A stretch of DNA of 62,354 nucleotides from Actinomycetes bacterium. GTDB taxonomy: Bacteria > Actinomycetota > Acidimicrobiia > Acidimicrobiales > JABEUL01. Made by a program: the position numbers and the translations under genes. Below are positions 9,052 through 18,900 of this stretch, piece by piece. The notes under the pieces are model-generated. The model saw nothing but the letters and a program-made list of their open reading frames with translations, was not told the origin of the DNA and made no database searches. Numbering within the stretch: position 1 is the first letter of the stretch; each line of letters begins with the position of its first letter. The stretch is from NCBI GenBank assembly GCA_021777355.1, contig JAJYDO010000005.1, forward strand, positions 1 to 62,354, in the 5' to 3' direction.

Positions 9052-9582
9052 TCAATAAAGCTGCAGTTTCTCAACCATCAGCGCCACTCCTGTTTTTTCT
9101 CTTAAATCCGCGTTGCAGTACTTGCAAACCTGGGCCGCTCTTTCGGCAGGTGCTCCGCACACGGGGCAGTTCGCATGGAAAACTATCTTGTCTTCAATAG
9201 CTCCAATGTCCCAAAACTGCTTGACTACTGACGGGTAATCATTTGAAGGTGTCAGATGAATTGTCACGTGAACCCTAAGATTGAAAGTTCCCTCTTTTTC
9301 TTCAACTTTTACCAGTCCAAGAATTTGGAGCTCCGCCAGAGTCGGTTTAACACCACCTTTTAGGTAACTACACCTGAGCAATTCTCCAATGCTGAACTTT
9401 GAAAAATACTTCTCACCCTGCAAAAACTCTTCGTCAGGTTCGAACTCGGCTGGAATAGCCACTGTGGCAAAATCAAGTATATTTGACTCATTCAAAGTCG
9501 AATTAAGGCGCGATACGTCAAAATTCGCTTTGAAATCCTGCCACTCGTGGTCGCTAGCATACTTAACAATCAAATCAGGCAT
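9052..9582 (-). CDS. Zinc-ribbon protein, Tim44-like C-terminal part
   Basis: A 176-residue protein ending in a zinc ribbon, CPVCGAP then CKYCNADL (two CxxC pairs). The preceding section (FWDIGAIEDKIVFHANCPVCG) resembles the tail of Tim44-like/zinc-ribbon proteins that are often next to SPFH genes. The first half has no recognisable motif. It lies 31 bases downstream of the SPFH gene on the same strand and is probably in its operon. I infer a partner role with the SPFH protein; this is not shown by the sequence. Confidence 0.7.
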   Translation of the reverse strand: MPDLIVKYASDHEWQDFKANFDVSRLNSTLNESNILDFATVAIPAEFEPDEEFLQGEKYFSKFSIGELLRCSYLKGGVKPTLAELQILGLVKVEEKEGTFNLRVHVTIHLTPSNDYPSVVKQFWDIGAIEDKIVFHANCPVCGAPAERAAQVCKYCNADLREKTGVALMVEKLQLY

Positions 9583-9613
9583 GTCTATCTATCAAAACTA
9601 ACCGTTTGAAACA

Positions 9614-10669
9614 TTACACTGGCTGGACTACCGCAGTGCCACATCCTGCGCAAAACTTTGCACCTTCTACTAGCTGCTGGCCGCAGTTAGTGCAAAACCT
9701 GTTAACTATGCCTTGCGGAGCAGCCGCTGCAGGAGGTGCTGCGGCCGGAGCTTGTTGTGCAGCCGCTGCAGGAGGTACGCTCTGGTATTGCGGAGCTGGC
9801 TGGCTCTGGGGCATTCCACCGGGGTTTGTACCCATCATCATGCCGACCATCATTCCGGGCTGTGCCCCAACGTTTCCCTGTTCAACACCTTTTGCAATGT
9901 CAATCATAGCTTGGCCCTTTGCATAATCTGTATAAGATCCGGCAACTTCCGTAAATGCTTTTGCCTCGCTTAGCTGCTTTACTTTCGCCATATCCTCGTC
10001 ACTTGCATTTATATTAAATTGCGCAAACGTTTCAACGGCCAAGCCAAATAGGGCAAGCTGAGAGTTCGCCTTCTCAAGAGTTGCAGCGATTGCCTGGTCT
10101 TGTATATTTCCAAGTAAAAGCACTCCGTGGTCCACAACCATTGGAGGAAGAATCGCGCGCACGCTGGCGAGACACTGGTCCTTTACCCATTCAACTATTT
10201 GGAAATTATGATCATAATCACCATCTGTTCCGACTAACTTGGCGATAAGAGCAACCGGATCTGTCACCTTATAAGCAAGGTTGCCAAAAATTCGAAGAGA
10301 TACAATCAATCCGGATGGCTTGTCTAAAACATTGTCAATAGGACCACCAAAATTAATATCTGCAATGTCTCTGGTAGCTACGAAATAAAGCTCAGCATCA
10401 TAGTATGCATTGCCGGTCAATCGATCTACCAACCAGCCAAGGGCAAGCGATGCTCCCTCTCCCAGAGTGTGCCTTCCAGAAGGAAGCGTGCCTATAACTT
10501 TTCCCAGATTTGTGAAAACTGCAACATAGTCAAGATCAACGTTGACAGTTGAGTGTTGAAGTATCTGATCGTCAGGATACTTCCATACCACCTGGTTTTT
10601 GGCACTCTCTGGCATTTCAATGAATAAACGCTGAATTCCCTTGTCCTTGTTCCCTTCAAATATTGGCAT
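9614..10669 (-). CDS. SPFH-domain protein with C-terminal zinc ribbon (YdjI-like)
   Basis: A 351-residue protein. Residues about 25-240 form an SPFH/virion-core-like domain (VVWKYPDDQIL, FTNLGKVIGTLPSGRHTL, VKDQCLASVRAIL). They are followed by a Gly/Met/Pro/Gln/Ala-rich linker of about 70 residues and a zinc ribbon FCTNCGQ then FCAGCG. The order SPFH-linker-ribbon matches Bacillus subtilis YdjI, part of a membrane-stress module that works with PspA-like proteins; no pspA gene is in this window. A GGAGAATAAT Shine-Dalgarno run precedes the ATG. It is the middle gene of a three-gene minus-strand set. Confidence 0.82.
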   Translation of the reverse strand: MPIFEGNKDKGIQRLFIEMPESAKNQVVWKYPDDQILQHSTVNVDLDYVAVFTNLGKVIGTLPSGRHTLGEGASLALGWLVDRLTGNAYYDAELYFVATRDIADINFGGPIDNVLDKPSGLIVSLRIFGNLAYKVTDPVALIAKLVGTDGDYDHNFQIVEWVKDQCLASVRAILPPMVVDHGVLLLGNIQDQAIAATLEKANSQLALFGLAVETFAQFNINASDEDMAKVKQLSEAKAFTEVAGSYTDYAKGQAMIDIAKGVEQGNVGAQPGMMVGMMMGTNPGGMPQSQPAPQYQSVPPAAAAQQAPAAAPPAAAAPQGIVNRFCTNCGQQLVEGAKFCAGCGTAVVQPV

Positions 10670-10681
10670 ATTATTCTCCTA

Positions 10682-11158
10682 TCAATCTTGAAAATTCGAA
10701 TCTAAAACCAGGTGTTCGAATTCATTCATAAATTTATTGGTTAACTGTGAATTTTCTTCAACAGACTTTACTAGTTCCTTGGCCCACGAACTAGGTTTCA
10801 CAATGTGATTAGCTCCCTTAGAAATTGCATCAGCTAATTCAATTGTATTGGAAGGCATTATTGAACACGTTAGAGAAGGTTCAGACTTAATCTCATAAAT
10901 TTTCCCACCCACAGTCACACTTAGCTGGCGCACCTTGGCTGACGACCCATGAATATGGTTTAGAAACGGCAAATCACCTATGAGCTTTTTAAATATTCCT
11001 TCGCTATATTTAACTTGTAGATCCAGCCCGCTTACCTGCTTTAACAGGTTGACCAGAGAAACTAAATAGACATCTAAATAACTCTGATTTACAGAAGTTT
11101 GAATGGCTGCGTCACCAAGTGCCTTGGAAGAATTATCCCTATCGCTATTTTGAGCCAC
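10682..11158 (-). CDS. Hypothetical protein of the SPFH cluster
   Basis: A 158-residue soluble protein of unknown family. It has no signal peptide, membrane segment or cysteine pair. The middle (RQLSVTVGGKIYEIKSEP) looks like a short beta-rich domain and the rest is helical. It is 12 bases upstream of the SPFH gene on the same strand, which supports co-transcription. Function cannot be assigned. Confidence 0.7.
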   Translation of the reverse strand: MAQNSDRDNSSKALGDAAIQTSVNQSYLDVYLVSLVNLLKQVSGLDLQVKYSEGIFKKLIGDLPFLNHIHGSSAKVRQLSVTVGGKIYEIKSEPSLTCSIMPSNTIELADAISKGANHIVKPSSWAKELVKSVEENSQLTNKFMNEFEHLVLDSNFQD

Positions 11159-11257
11159 TTGTCCAAAATATCACGGCGGCGACGACAATGCACGAACTAT
11201 TTTAGGAAACTGGCTCAACTGGCAGCTGATTTATAGGCAATTTCTTAACCGCGGCAC

Positions 11258-13759
11258 TTAATTCATCAGCCTTCGCAGTTCATCTTGAACCTTCAGGGCC
11301 CGATTCATAGATTGCCCGTTCTCTTTGTCTTCTGCCCAAATGTGTGTAACTGGCCTTTCGGGATCCGGCAATACCAAGGTCCAGCCCAAATGGTCCATGA
11401 TTTTGACCCCATCTAGCATCAACAAGTCTGAGTCATTAGGATAACTTTCGACAAAAGCCCTCATCACCGTGCCCTTTTTTGACCAAGGTGTATCTACTTC
11501 AATATGGGAAATATCAACTTTAGGAAGACTCGAAACGACTTCACCAAGAGTCTTTTTTGATCTTGCAAGGAGGTCTAATAGCTGCACGAGAGACGCCGCT
11601 CCATCAAATGCCGGCAAAAAATTTGGAAATGCGAAACCACCCCAAGTTGATCCTACGAAATCCATTCCGGCATGGCCGGCAGTTTCAAGCAAGTAGGAAA
11701 CCGAAAGCTTAGTTCTCTCAATCATGCATCCATAGGTCTCACTCACTTCATCACACCACATAGTCGCAGAAATTGGAACGGCAATTTTCGGTTTTTTTCC
11801 CGAATCGACTTTTGCCTCGCAAAGGAGAGAAATATAGGCAAGCAGTGCTGTTTCATCCCCTATTATCATTCCGTTTTCATCCACTAAGGTAATCTGCTCA
11901 CCGTCTCTGTCAATTACAGCTCCGATTTCAGCTCCGGAAGCTACTACTATGCGCGCTACTTCCCTGGCAGCTTGGAGTCTATTGTTGTCGATAGCGCGCT
12001 TGGTGGCACCATAGGGATTAATTGCAAGAACACTTCCTCCCAACTTAGAAAGCACATTTGGCATCACAAAACTAGCTGAGCCGAATGAGTAGTCAACAAC
12101 TGCTTTGAAGTGATGGTCCCTAATGGAATCGGGTTCCACGCTGGACATGAGTTCTTCCGTATAAAGTTCGGCTAAGCGAGTCGGGAAATTAATATCGCCA
12201 ATATCACTGGCCTTGACTCTCCTGCACTCTTCACGATAGTAAATGCGTTCGATCTTCCTTTGAGCGGACTCATCGATATCCCGACCCAAATGGTCAAAAA
12301 ATCTAATTGTTACGATATTGGGATTTTCCTGGTTAAGCCTTACCGTAACTCCCCCGCTCGAATCTCGCAGCCGAGTTCCAAAACGGGTTAGAGGCACAGT
12401 TGCAACCTCTAAGTCGGCCACATTAATTCCGGCAGCATTAAGCCCAACCATTAGCGACCTCTTGAGCATACGGGATGCTCGGGCAGAATCTCTGGAGACA
12501 ACAACCTCAGAGCCTTTTTTAATTGTCGTAGCCCATGCCATGGCAATTCGAAGAGCCAACTCAGGCCCCAAATCTACATTTGCCAGTCCAGACACTCCAT
12601 GGAGGCCAAATAGGTTCCTGGCACCCCCTGTTTCCCACACTATAGAAGAAGATACAATCGCACCTGTTTCTACATTCTTATTTGGATATATTTTTACGTC
12701 GTTTTCAATTACGGCATGGTCGCCTATAAAGCACGAATCTCCGATAACCGAACCCTCTAATATCTGGGCGCCGGTTCTAATGTCGCACGACCTCCCAATT
12801 ATCGTGCCTCTAAGGTGACCGCGAGAGCCTATGTAAGAGTTTTCCATGACAACGGAGTGCTCAACGGTTGCACTATCGCCAACTCTCACATTGGAACCCA
12901 AGATTACATCAGCACCAATTTTCACTCCCTCACCAATTGAACAGTTTGAGCCAATGATGGCTGGACCTTCAATAAGTGCCTCGGGAGCAATGTCGGCGTC
13001 ATCGGCCACAAAGACTCCCTCTTTAAGCTCAAATCCCTCTATTGCAACTTCTACCCTTTTGGCCAAAACATCCGTGTGGGCTTTCAGGTAAGCATTTAAG
13101 GTTCCGACGTCCTCCCAGTAGCCTTCAACGATCTTTCCAAAGAGAGGCAGCGAGTCATCTAACATTTTAGGGAAGACCTCGCTTGAAAAGTCGCAGGACT
13201 GCTCAGGAGGAATATATGAAAATACTTCTGGGTCTAAAACATAGATTCCCGTATTTATTGTGTCAGAAAACACTTGACCCCAAGTCGGTTTCTCTAAAAA
13301 CCTCTCAATTGTGCCATTTCGATCTGCAATCACAATCCCGAAATCTATTGGATTCTCTATTCGTTTCAATGCCAGTGTAACTAGTGATTTCTTGTCAAAA
13401 TGAAAATCAATTAGAGAAGCAAGGTTGATGTCAGTTAAGACATCGCCGCTGATTACTAGGAAAGGTTCATCCAATTCAGCCATTGCATTGCGCACAGAGC
13501 CTGCAGTGCCTAACGGGACTTCTTCAGTAGCGTAGACAATTTTTACTCCAAAATCACTTCCATCACCAAAATAGTTACGAATTAAATTTGCCATGTATGC
13601 TACCGTGATGACAATTTCGTCAATCCCATGCTTTTTCAAAAGTGTCACGACATGTTCGAGCATTGGAGTGTTGACAATAGGAAGCATGGGTTTGGGCGCA
13701 TTGGTAGTTAAGGGTCTAAGCCTTGTACCTTCCCCACCGGCCATAATCACAGCTTTCAT
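11258..13759 (-). CDS. Sugar-phosphate nucleotidyltransferase fused to degenerate phosphohexomutase
   Basis: An 833-residue protein. Residues 1-235 are a nucleotidyltransferase ([11 protein letters not shown] at 6-16, then KPMLPI), the type that makes GDP-mannose or NDP-glucose. Residues about 250-370 are left-handed beta-helix hexapeptide repeats ([22 protein letters not shown]). Residues about 385-833 are related to phosphohexomutases, but the catalytic-serine loop (normally TASHNP) reads RLNQENPN near residue 475 and the metal loop (normally DxDGDR) reads DRDGEQ near residue 615. This makes mutase activity unlikely. Similar actinobacterial fusions carry the same loss, as far as I recall. 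A GAGGTGG Shine-Dalgarno run precedes the start. Product feeds cell-wall or exopolysaccharide synthesis, by inference. Confidence 0.85.
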   Translation of the reverse strand: MKAVIMAGGEGTRLRPLTTNAPKPMLPIVNTPMLEHVVTLLKKHGIDEIVITVAYMANLIRNYFGDGSDFGVKIVYATEEVPLGTAGSVRNAMAELDEPFLVISGDVLTDINLASLIDFHFDKKSLVTLALKRIENPIDFGIVIADRNGTIERFLEKPTWGQVFSDTINTGIYVLDPEVFSYIPPEQSCDFSSEVFPKMLDDSLPLFGKIVEGYWEDVGTLNAYLKAHTDVLAKRVEVAIEGFELKEGVFVADDADIAPEALIEGPAIIGSNCSIGEGVKIGADVILGSNVRVGDSATVEHSVVMENSYIGSRGHLRGTIIGRSCDIRTGAQILEGSVIGDSCFIGDHAVIENDVKIYPNKNVETGAIVSSSIVWETGGARNLFGLHGVSGLANVDLGPELALRIAMAWATTIKKGSEVVVSRDSARASRMLKRSLMVGLNAAGINVADLEVATVPLTRFGTRLRDSSGGVTVRLNQENPNIVTIRFFDHLGRDIDESAQRKIERIYYREECRRVKASDIGDINFPTRLAELYTEELMSSVEPDSIRDHHFKAVVDYSFGSASFVMPNVLSKLGGSVLAINPYGATKRAIDNNRLQAAREVARIVVASGAEIGAVIDRDGEQITLVDENGMIIGDETALLAYISLLCEAKVDSGKKPKIAVPISATMWCDEVSETYGCMIERTKLSVSYLLETAGHAGMDFVGSTWGGFAFPNFLPAFDGAASLVQLLDLLARSKKTLGEVVSSLPKVDISHIEVDTPWSKKGTVMRAFVESYPNDSDLLMLDGVKIMDHLGWTLVLPDPERPVTHIWAEDKENGQSMNRALKVQDELRRLMN

Positions 13760-14042
13760 TTACTTACCACCTCATAAAGAGAAATAATAAAACCATTCCG
13801 GCTATATTCGATCATTCAACTAAAGACTATCGCTAGTTGGGAGGGCACGAACAATGCTTTTAACCAATTTAATTGCCCCTTTTATTAAAACTCCAGGTAG
13901 AAATGCTAATCTATCGCCTTGTCATTTAGAGTAATTAATACATTTTTTAACTGAGCAAATTTTGGGCTAGCTAATTTAAAATAATTAATCAAATAAATCC
14001 ATCATTTTTATATTCTAGAACAGACCTATTGAAATGATATCA

Positions 14043-14672
14043 CTAGGTCTCATTTTTAACTTCGGGTAACTTTGCCTTTCTTTCAGAAAGCGCCTTTTTT
14101 GCCTCCGGAATATATTTGACTGTTGCCATGTAGGAAAAAACAATGGCTGGCATGATGAGTACCCAGTCCACCAATCTTAGATAATGTTGCCAAGAGTAGA
14201 GACTATGGTGAGGAAACTGTGCTGAGAGAATAAACAAGGGAATGGTGCACATTAGACCAAAAGTACCTGCCTTCCCAAGCCAAATTACGTCAATGCGGCG
14301 AGCTCCCATGGCGGCTAACAAGAGTGTCGCTGCCACCATGACAATCTCACGTGCCAAAATAACCAGTCCAAGTACTAATGGAAGGGTATGTGAAACAAGG
14401 GAGACAATGAGAGCTCCCCCTACCAATATGCGATCGGCAGCCGGATCCAGCATCTTTCCGAGCTCAGTTACTTGGTTGAAGTGCCTCGCGATGTAGCCGT
14501 CTAAAAAATCAGTTACCCCTGCTACTCCAAGAACAAAAAATGCAGCTACTCGGTTATCGCCGGCAAGTATAAGGTAGCTAAATACTCCGAACATTCCTAA
14601 TCTTGCAATAGACAAGAGATTGGGAACTGTCTTTATTTGGCTGGCCAAACTACTTGAACTTTCGATTTCCAT
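14043..14672 (-). CDS. pgsA: CDP-alcohol phosphatidyltransferase (PgsA-like)
   Basis: A 209-residue integral membrane enzyme. The complete CDP-alcohol phosphotransferase signature is present: Asp55, Asp58-Gly59, Ala62-Arg63, Gly72, Asp76 and Asp80 with family spacing. About five or six hydrophobic helices follow. These enzymes join a CDP-diacylglycerol to an alcohol; glycerol-3-phosphate (PgsA) is the most likely partner, although phosphatidylinositol-phosphate or cardiolipin synthases have the same signature. The basic/glutamate-rich C-terminal tail is cytosolic. It is transcribed alone, diverging from the DsbA-like gene. Confidence 0.8.
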   Translation of the reverse strand: MEIESSSSLASQIKTVPNLLSIARLGMFGVFSYLILAGDNRVAAFFVLGVAGVTDFLDGYIARHFNQVTELGKMLDPAADRILVGGALIVSLVSHTLPLVLGLVILAREIVMVAATLLLAAMGARRIDVIWLGKAGTFGLMCTIPLFILSAQFPHHSLYSWQHYLRLVDWVLIMPAIVFSYMATVKYIPEAKKALSERKAKLPEVKNET

Positions 14673-14745
14673 ATTCCTGTGAGGCTAGGCGCTTTTACCT
14701 GCCCTTGTCAAAGACTCCCTCTTGCTCCCATAGAATAAATGCCAT

Positions 14746-15432
14746 ATGAATAATTTCGAAAATATAGATCTAGAGTACTTCTTCGATCCGATTTGTCCAT
14801 GGGCGTGGATCACTTCTAGATTTATCTGTGAGGTAAAGAAATACAAAGAAATCGCTGTACGCTGGCGATTTATTTCGCTTTTTATCATAAATGAAGAAAA
14901 ATATAAGTCTGGCTCGATTTCACAAGACTACCGAAACCGGCATGAAACCGGTCACAAGCTGCTCCGGGTTGCAGCCCAGATTGAAACCGACCATGGAAAT
15001 GAATCAGTCGGTCATTTCTACCGGCAGGCAGGAATCGAGCTCCATCTCCATGGCAAAGGAGTAGAAGTCGCCTCCAGGTCAATAGTTGAAGAGATGCTCA
15101 AGGTCCTACTCGCGGAGAAGAAACTTGGCGACTCTGCCGATATTGCCAAGCTGGCATCTGCATTGGATGACGAGGCATTAGATGAAATAATTTCCGCTGA
15201 CACTAAAACTGCACTAGAAAGAGCCGGAAGTGACGTGGGCACGCCGATACTTTCTTTTGGAGGAGAGGCCTCAACTACATTTTTTGGCCCCGTAATCAGC
15301 TCCTTCCCCATGGGCCAAGAATCTGTTGAGCTTTACGAACTTATAGAAAAACTTGCTCGAACTAAAGGATTCGCAGAGCTAAAGCGGTCATTAAGAGAGC
15401 CAAGGACGCTCCTGCCGGAGTCTGCCATTTAG
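14746..15432 (+). CDS. DsbA-fold protein of the mycothiol-dependent nitroreductase (Rv2466c) type
   Basis: A 228-residue thioredoxin-fold protein. The start FFDPICPWAWITSRF matches the mycobacterial Rv2466c family, which reads FDPLCPWCW. Here the second active-site cysteine is Ala20, so only Cys17 remains (CPWA). A monothiol mechanism with mycothiol, or a non-redox role, is therefore expected. The rest has the helical insertion and the GTPILSFGG-like cis-proline segment of the fold. No signal peptide, so cytosolic. The presence of this family supports a mycothiol-using actinobacterium. Confidence 0.8.
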   Translation: MNNFENIDLEYFFDPICPWAWITSRFICEVKKYKEIAVRWRFISLFIINEEKYKSGSISQDYRNRHETGHKLLRVAAQIETDHGNESVGHFYRQAGIELHLHGKGVEVASRSIVEEMLKVLLAEKKLGDSADIAKLASALDDEALDEIISADTKTALERAGSDVGTPILSFGGEASTTFFGPVISSFPMGQESVELYELIEKLARTKGFAELKRSLREPRTLLPESAI

Positions 15433-15514
15433 CTTATCCATAATTTGACCAGGACTTTTTCAAAAACATAAAAACCTGAAATTAGAAACATCAACGAGGA
15501 AGTAGATTTTAAAC

Positions 15515-15952
15515 GTGACAGATTCGAAAAGAAGCAGCCAGCCAACCACTTTGCTGGAGATTTTAGAAGAGAAGCTCTTGAAGGTAATGCCAGAAAGAGA
15601 ACGCCAAGAGCTTCATAAATACGACGAGGCGCTAAAAGCGGTAGGGAGCGGCCATGATGCCCATGTAGCTCTAAAGAGTGCAAAATGGGCAATAGAAACT
15701 TCTGCCAAAGAAGGCGATAGCTCATGGAGTCACTTAGTTTCTGGAATAAAAGAAGTATTTGCAAGCGCAAATGAAGCCCAATGGGCTGCAAGAGTGGCAG
15801 AAATTACTCTCAATTCAAAACTTTCAACTTCGCTTGAAGTTGCCGGCGTGGATGAAGCCGTCAAAGTTGCGATAGCGCTTGCCGATGAAAAAGGTTGGTC
15901 ATCTGTTCCGTGGGAAGAATTAATTGACTCGATTTTAGATATTGAAGACTAG
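15515..15952 (+). CDS. Hypothetical protein
   Basis: A 145-residue, mostly helical and acidic protein with a GTG start. There is no signal peptide, transmembrane segment or known motif. It lies 82 bases after the DsbA-like gene on the same strand. Codon use looks like that of its neighbours, and the frame is clean. Function unknown. Confidence 0.65.
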   Translation: MTDSKRSSQPTTLLEILEEKLLKVMPERERQELHKYDEALKAVGSGHDAHVALKSAKWAIETSAKEGDSSWSHLVSGIKEVFASANEAQWAARVAEITLNSKLSTSLEVAGVDEAVKVAIALADEKGWSSVPWEELIDSILDIED

Positions 15953-15982
15953 TCCTGCGCCCATTTCCCTAACTTTGATTAC

Positions 15983-18900
15983 CTAACTATAGGTTGGAAG
16001 AGTAATTCCGTCAGATCTAGCTATTACCTCCTTGGCCGAGCCTAAGAATGACGAGATTACTTCATCTTTTGAAAGCACCAATTCTGGAGTGCCATTAGCA
16101 ATCACTCGCCCTACGTGCATACAAGTTAGCTCGTCTGCCATAGAGGCAATTAGCGGCACGTCATGTTCAATCACTACCATTGAAGCTCCCGTAGCATTCT
16201 TAACTTCAAGAAGCAAAGGTCCAAGTGATTCTGCCTCTCTTTGTGCTAAACCAGAAGAAGGCTCGTCAAGCAATAACACCCTGGGTCGATGCGCCAGAAC
16301 TGCCCCGAGTTCGACCACTCTTCTCGTTCCGGTTGAAAGCTCTGAAATAAAGGAGTCCTTCCAACTTTCAAGATGCAGCATCTCCATCAATTCAGTGGCC
16401 TTCTCGCGCACTTTCTTTTCCATGTTCCTAGCAGCTGGCATCGCTGTCATTGACGCAACTGGCTCTTTGGCTATTATGAACCTCTCAAATGAAAGTTCTA
16501 GCGTTTCAAAAACGGTTAAGGATGAAAACAATGCCGCATGTTGAAATACCCTTCCAAGGCCGTGCCTCGAACGCCAGTGGGGGCTCAGATGGGTAATAGG
16601 AACACCCTCAAGCAAAACCGAACCCGAGTCCGGAATGCAAAAACCACTACAAATATCAAAAAGAGTGGTTTTTCCCGCACCATTGGCTCCTATAATTCCC
16701 TGAATTGCTCCGGGGGCAACCGTAATAGAAACTTCGTCGACTGCACTTAGGCCTCCAAATCTCTTGGATACACTTTGAATTTCAAACCGAGGGCCGCTCT
16801 CGTCGTCTTCAACTGCTACACCAATATCTCGTAGCCTGACTTTTGACACCACTCCTAGTGCAGTTTTATCCTCAGCAGGAACTCCTTGACTGGTCATGTC
16901 GTGAATTACTTTTGCTCCTCCACCTAAAAACACGGAACGCAGTATATCCTCTCTCCCTAACAAATCATTAATGGGACCGCCAAAGCGCACTTGCCCTCGT
17001 TCTAAAAACACTGCGTCTTTGGCAAGTAGCGTAGCTACGTTAACTGACTGCTCAACAACAACTACTGTCATGCCTTCTTTTTTCATCTCTGAAACGGCAT
17101 CCACTATTTTGGCTACAACCACAGGTGCCAGCCCAAGTGAAAGTTCATCGATTAAAAGTACTCTCGGTTTCAAAAGCTTGGCCATAGAAATGGCAAGCAT
17201 CTGTTGCTCGCCTCCGGAAAGCTGGCCTGCCTGAACGTTTAACCTCTCGAGCAAAACAGGAAAAAGTTCTCCAATTTCATTCAATGTCCTTAAAATATAG
17301 GCAAGATCCTTTCTGTAAAGCCAAGAAGCCATCCGAAGATTCTCTTTTACCGTAAGTGAAGTAAATACTCCCCTGCCGCCAGCACTCGTCACAAGACCTA
17401 GTCCCACACGGGCCTCTGGGTGCATTCTTGAAATATCCACGCCATCTAAAAAAACACCTCCATGGGTAGCTTTCATCAACCCGGAAATAACCCTGAGAAG
17501 CGTCGATTTCCCCGCTCCGTTAGTCCCCAAAAGAGCCAAAACGTCGCCATTTCCAACTTCACTTGTTACGCCAAATAAAACTTCAACTTGTCCATATTTG
17601 GCATATACCTCATCGGCAATAAGGATGGGCACAGACTCTTTTCTAACTTTCTCAACAATCATCTTCTCGGTTTCGTCAAGTAGATCTGTAGTATTGACAG
17701 GACCGATTAAGAGAATTCCATGTCTCTTTGCCAAAGCTTTTACATATACGTCTCTCACAAATGTTGCAATTCCGCCAAAACCCTCCGGAAACAGTGTCAA
17801 AAATCCAAGCACTACCATTCCCTGAACTGCCAAAGCTATTATACCGCTCAAATAATACTGGGTAAAACCTAAAAAGATTGCTCCCAATAGCGCTCCTGAT
17901 AGAGAGCCGAGTCCACCCACAACCACTCCGATAAAAATCGTGAAAGAAAGTTGCGGATCAAAACCACTAAAGGCCGAACCATGTTGCAGTATTGTCAGAA
18001 GACCGCCAGCCACCCCGGTCATGGCACCGGCAATCGCAAAAGCAGTAAGTTTCAAAGCAACTGGAGATACTCCGTAGGCCTGCGCACCAGGTTCGTTGTC
18101 GCGAATCCCAATTAATGCTCTTCCGGTTCTTGATGACCTCAGATTCTTTACTGCAATAATCAGTCCGAATAAAATAATGGAAGCAACAATGTAAAGTACC
18201 GACACGTTGCCCATGTCAAATCTAGAAAATAGTTCAGGCGGGGTAACAGGGCTTGGGTTAAGACTAGGGAAATGCGTGGCATTAAGCAAAAATGTATCAA
18301 CCGGTACTGCAAATGCCATTGTAGCTACTGAGAGGAAAAAACCTGGTATGCGGAGAGAAGGTATGCCTATTGCAACTGAAAATAAGGTGCCGACTACGCC
18401 TGCTAATACCAACGAAATAAAAAGATCGGTGTGGTAATTCATTATCATTAAACCAACGGTTGCAGCTCCTACTCCTGCAAAGCCACTTTGTCCCAATGAA
18501 ATTTGACCTGCCCAACCTGAAAGCAGTACCAAGGAAACCGTCATTATCCCGTAAATGACCATATAAGAAAATGGCAGAGAGACACTTTGACCAAGTACTG
18601 CAGGAACCACTATAAATAAAACAGCTAGAACGATCGGAACGAACTTTCGCAGCAATTTAATCTGTGTAAAATTAGCCACCTCTTTGGGAATCGGTCTGGC
18701 TGCGCGAGTGTCCACGAAGCTTGAAGAACCTCTATTCTCGCTTCGCCCACTTTTGGGGGGCTGAAGTAACAGTGAAAGTAGTATTATTACAAAAAATCCA
18801 ACATCGACAACGGATGATCTTGGATATGACCAATAAATTCCCTGCTGGAAGACACCCAGAAAAATTGCTGCAATAAAAGTTACGCTAAGTTTTTCCATCC

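Noticed and set aside
12318-12818. Long plus-strand open frame opposite the nucleotidyltransferase fusion
   Set aside because: It is a shadow of a strong minus-strand gene and its product is low-complexity Ser/Thr/Pro with no motif.
16032-16544. Plus-strand frame opposite the transporter ATPase
   Set aside because: Lies inside conserved ATPase coding sequence; product is Ser-rich with no family.
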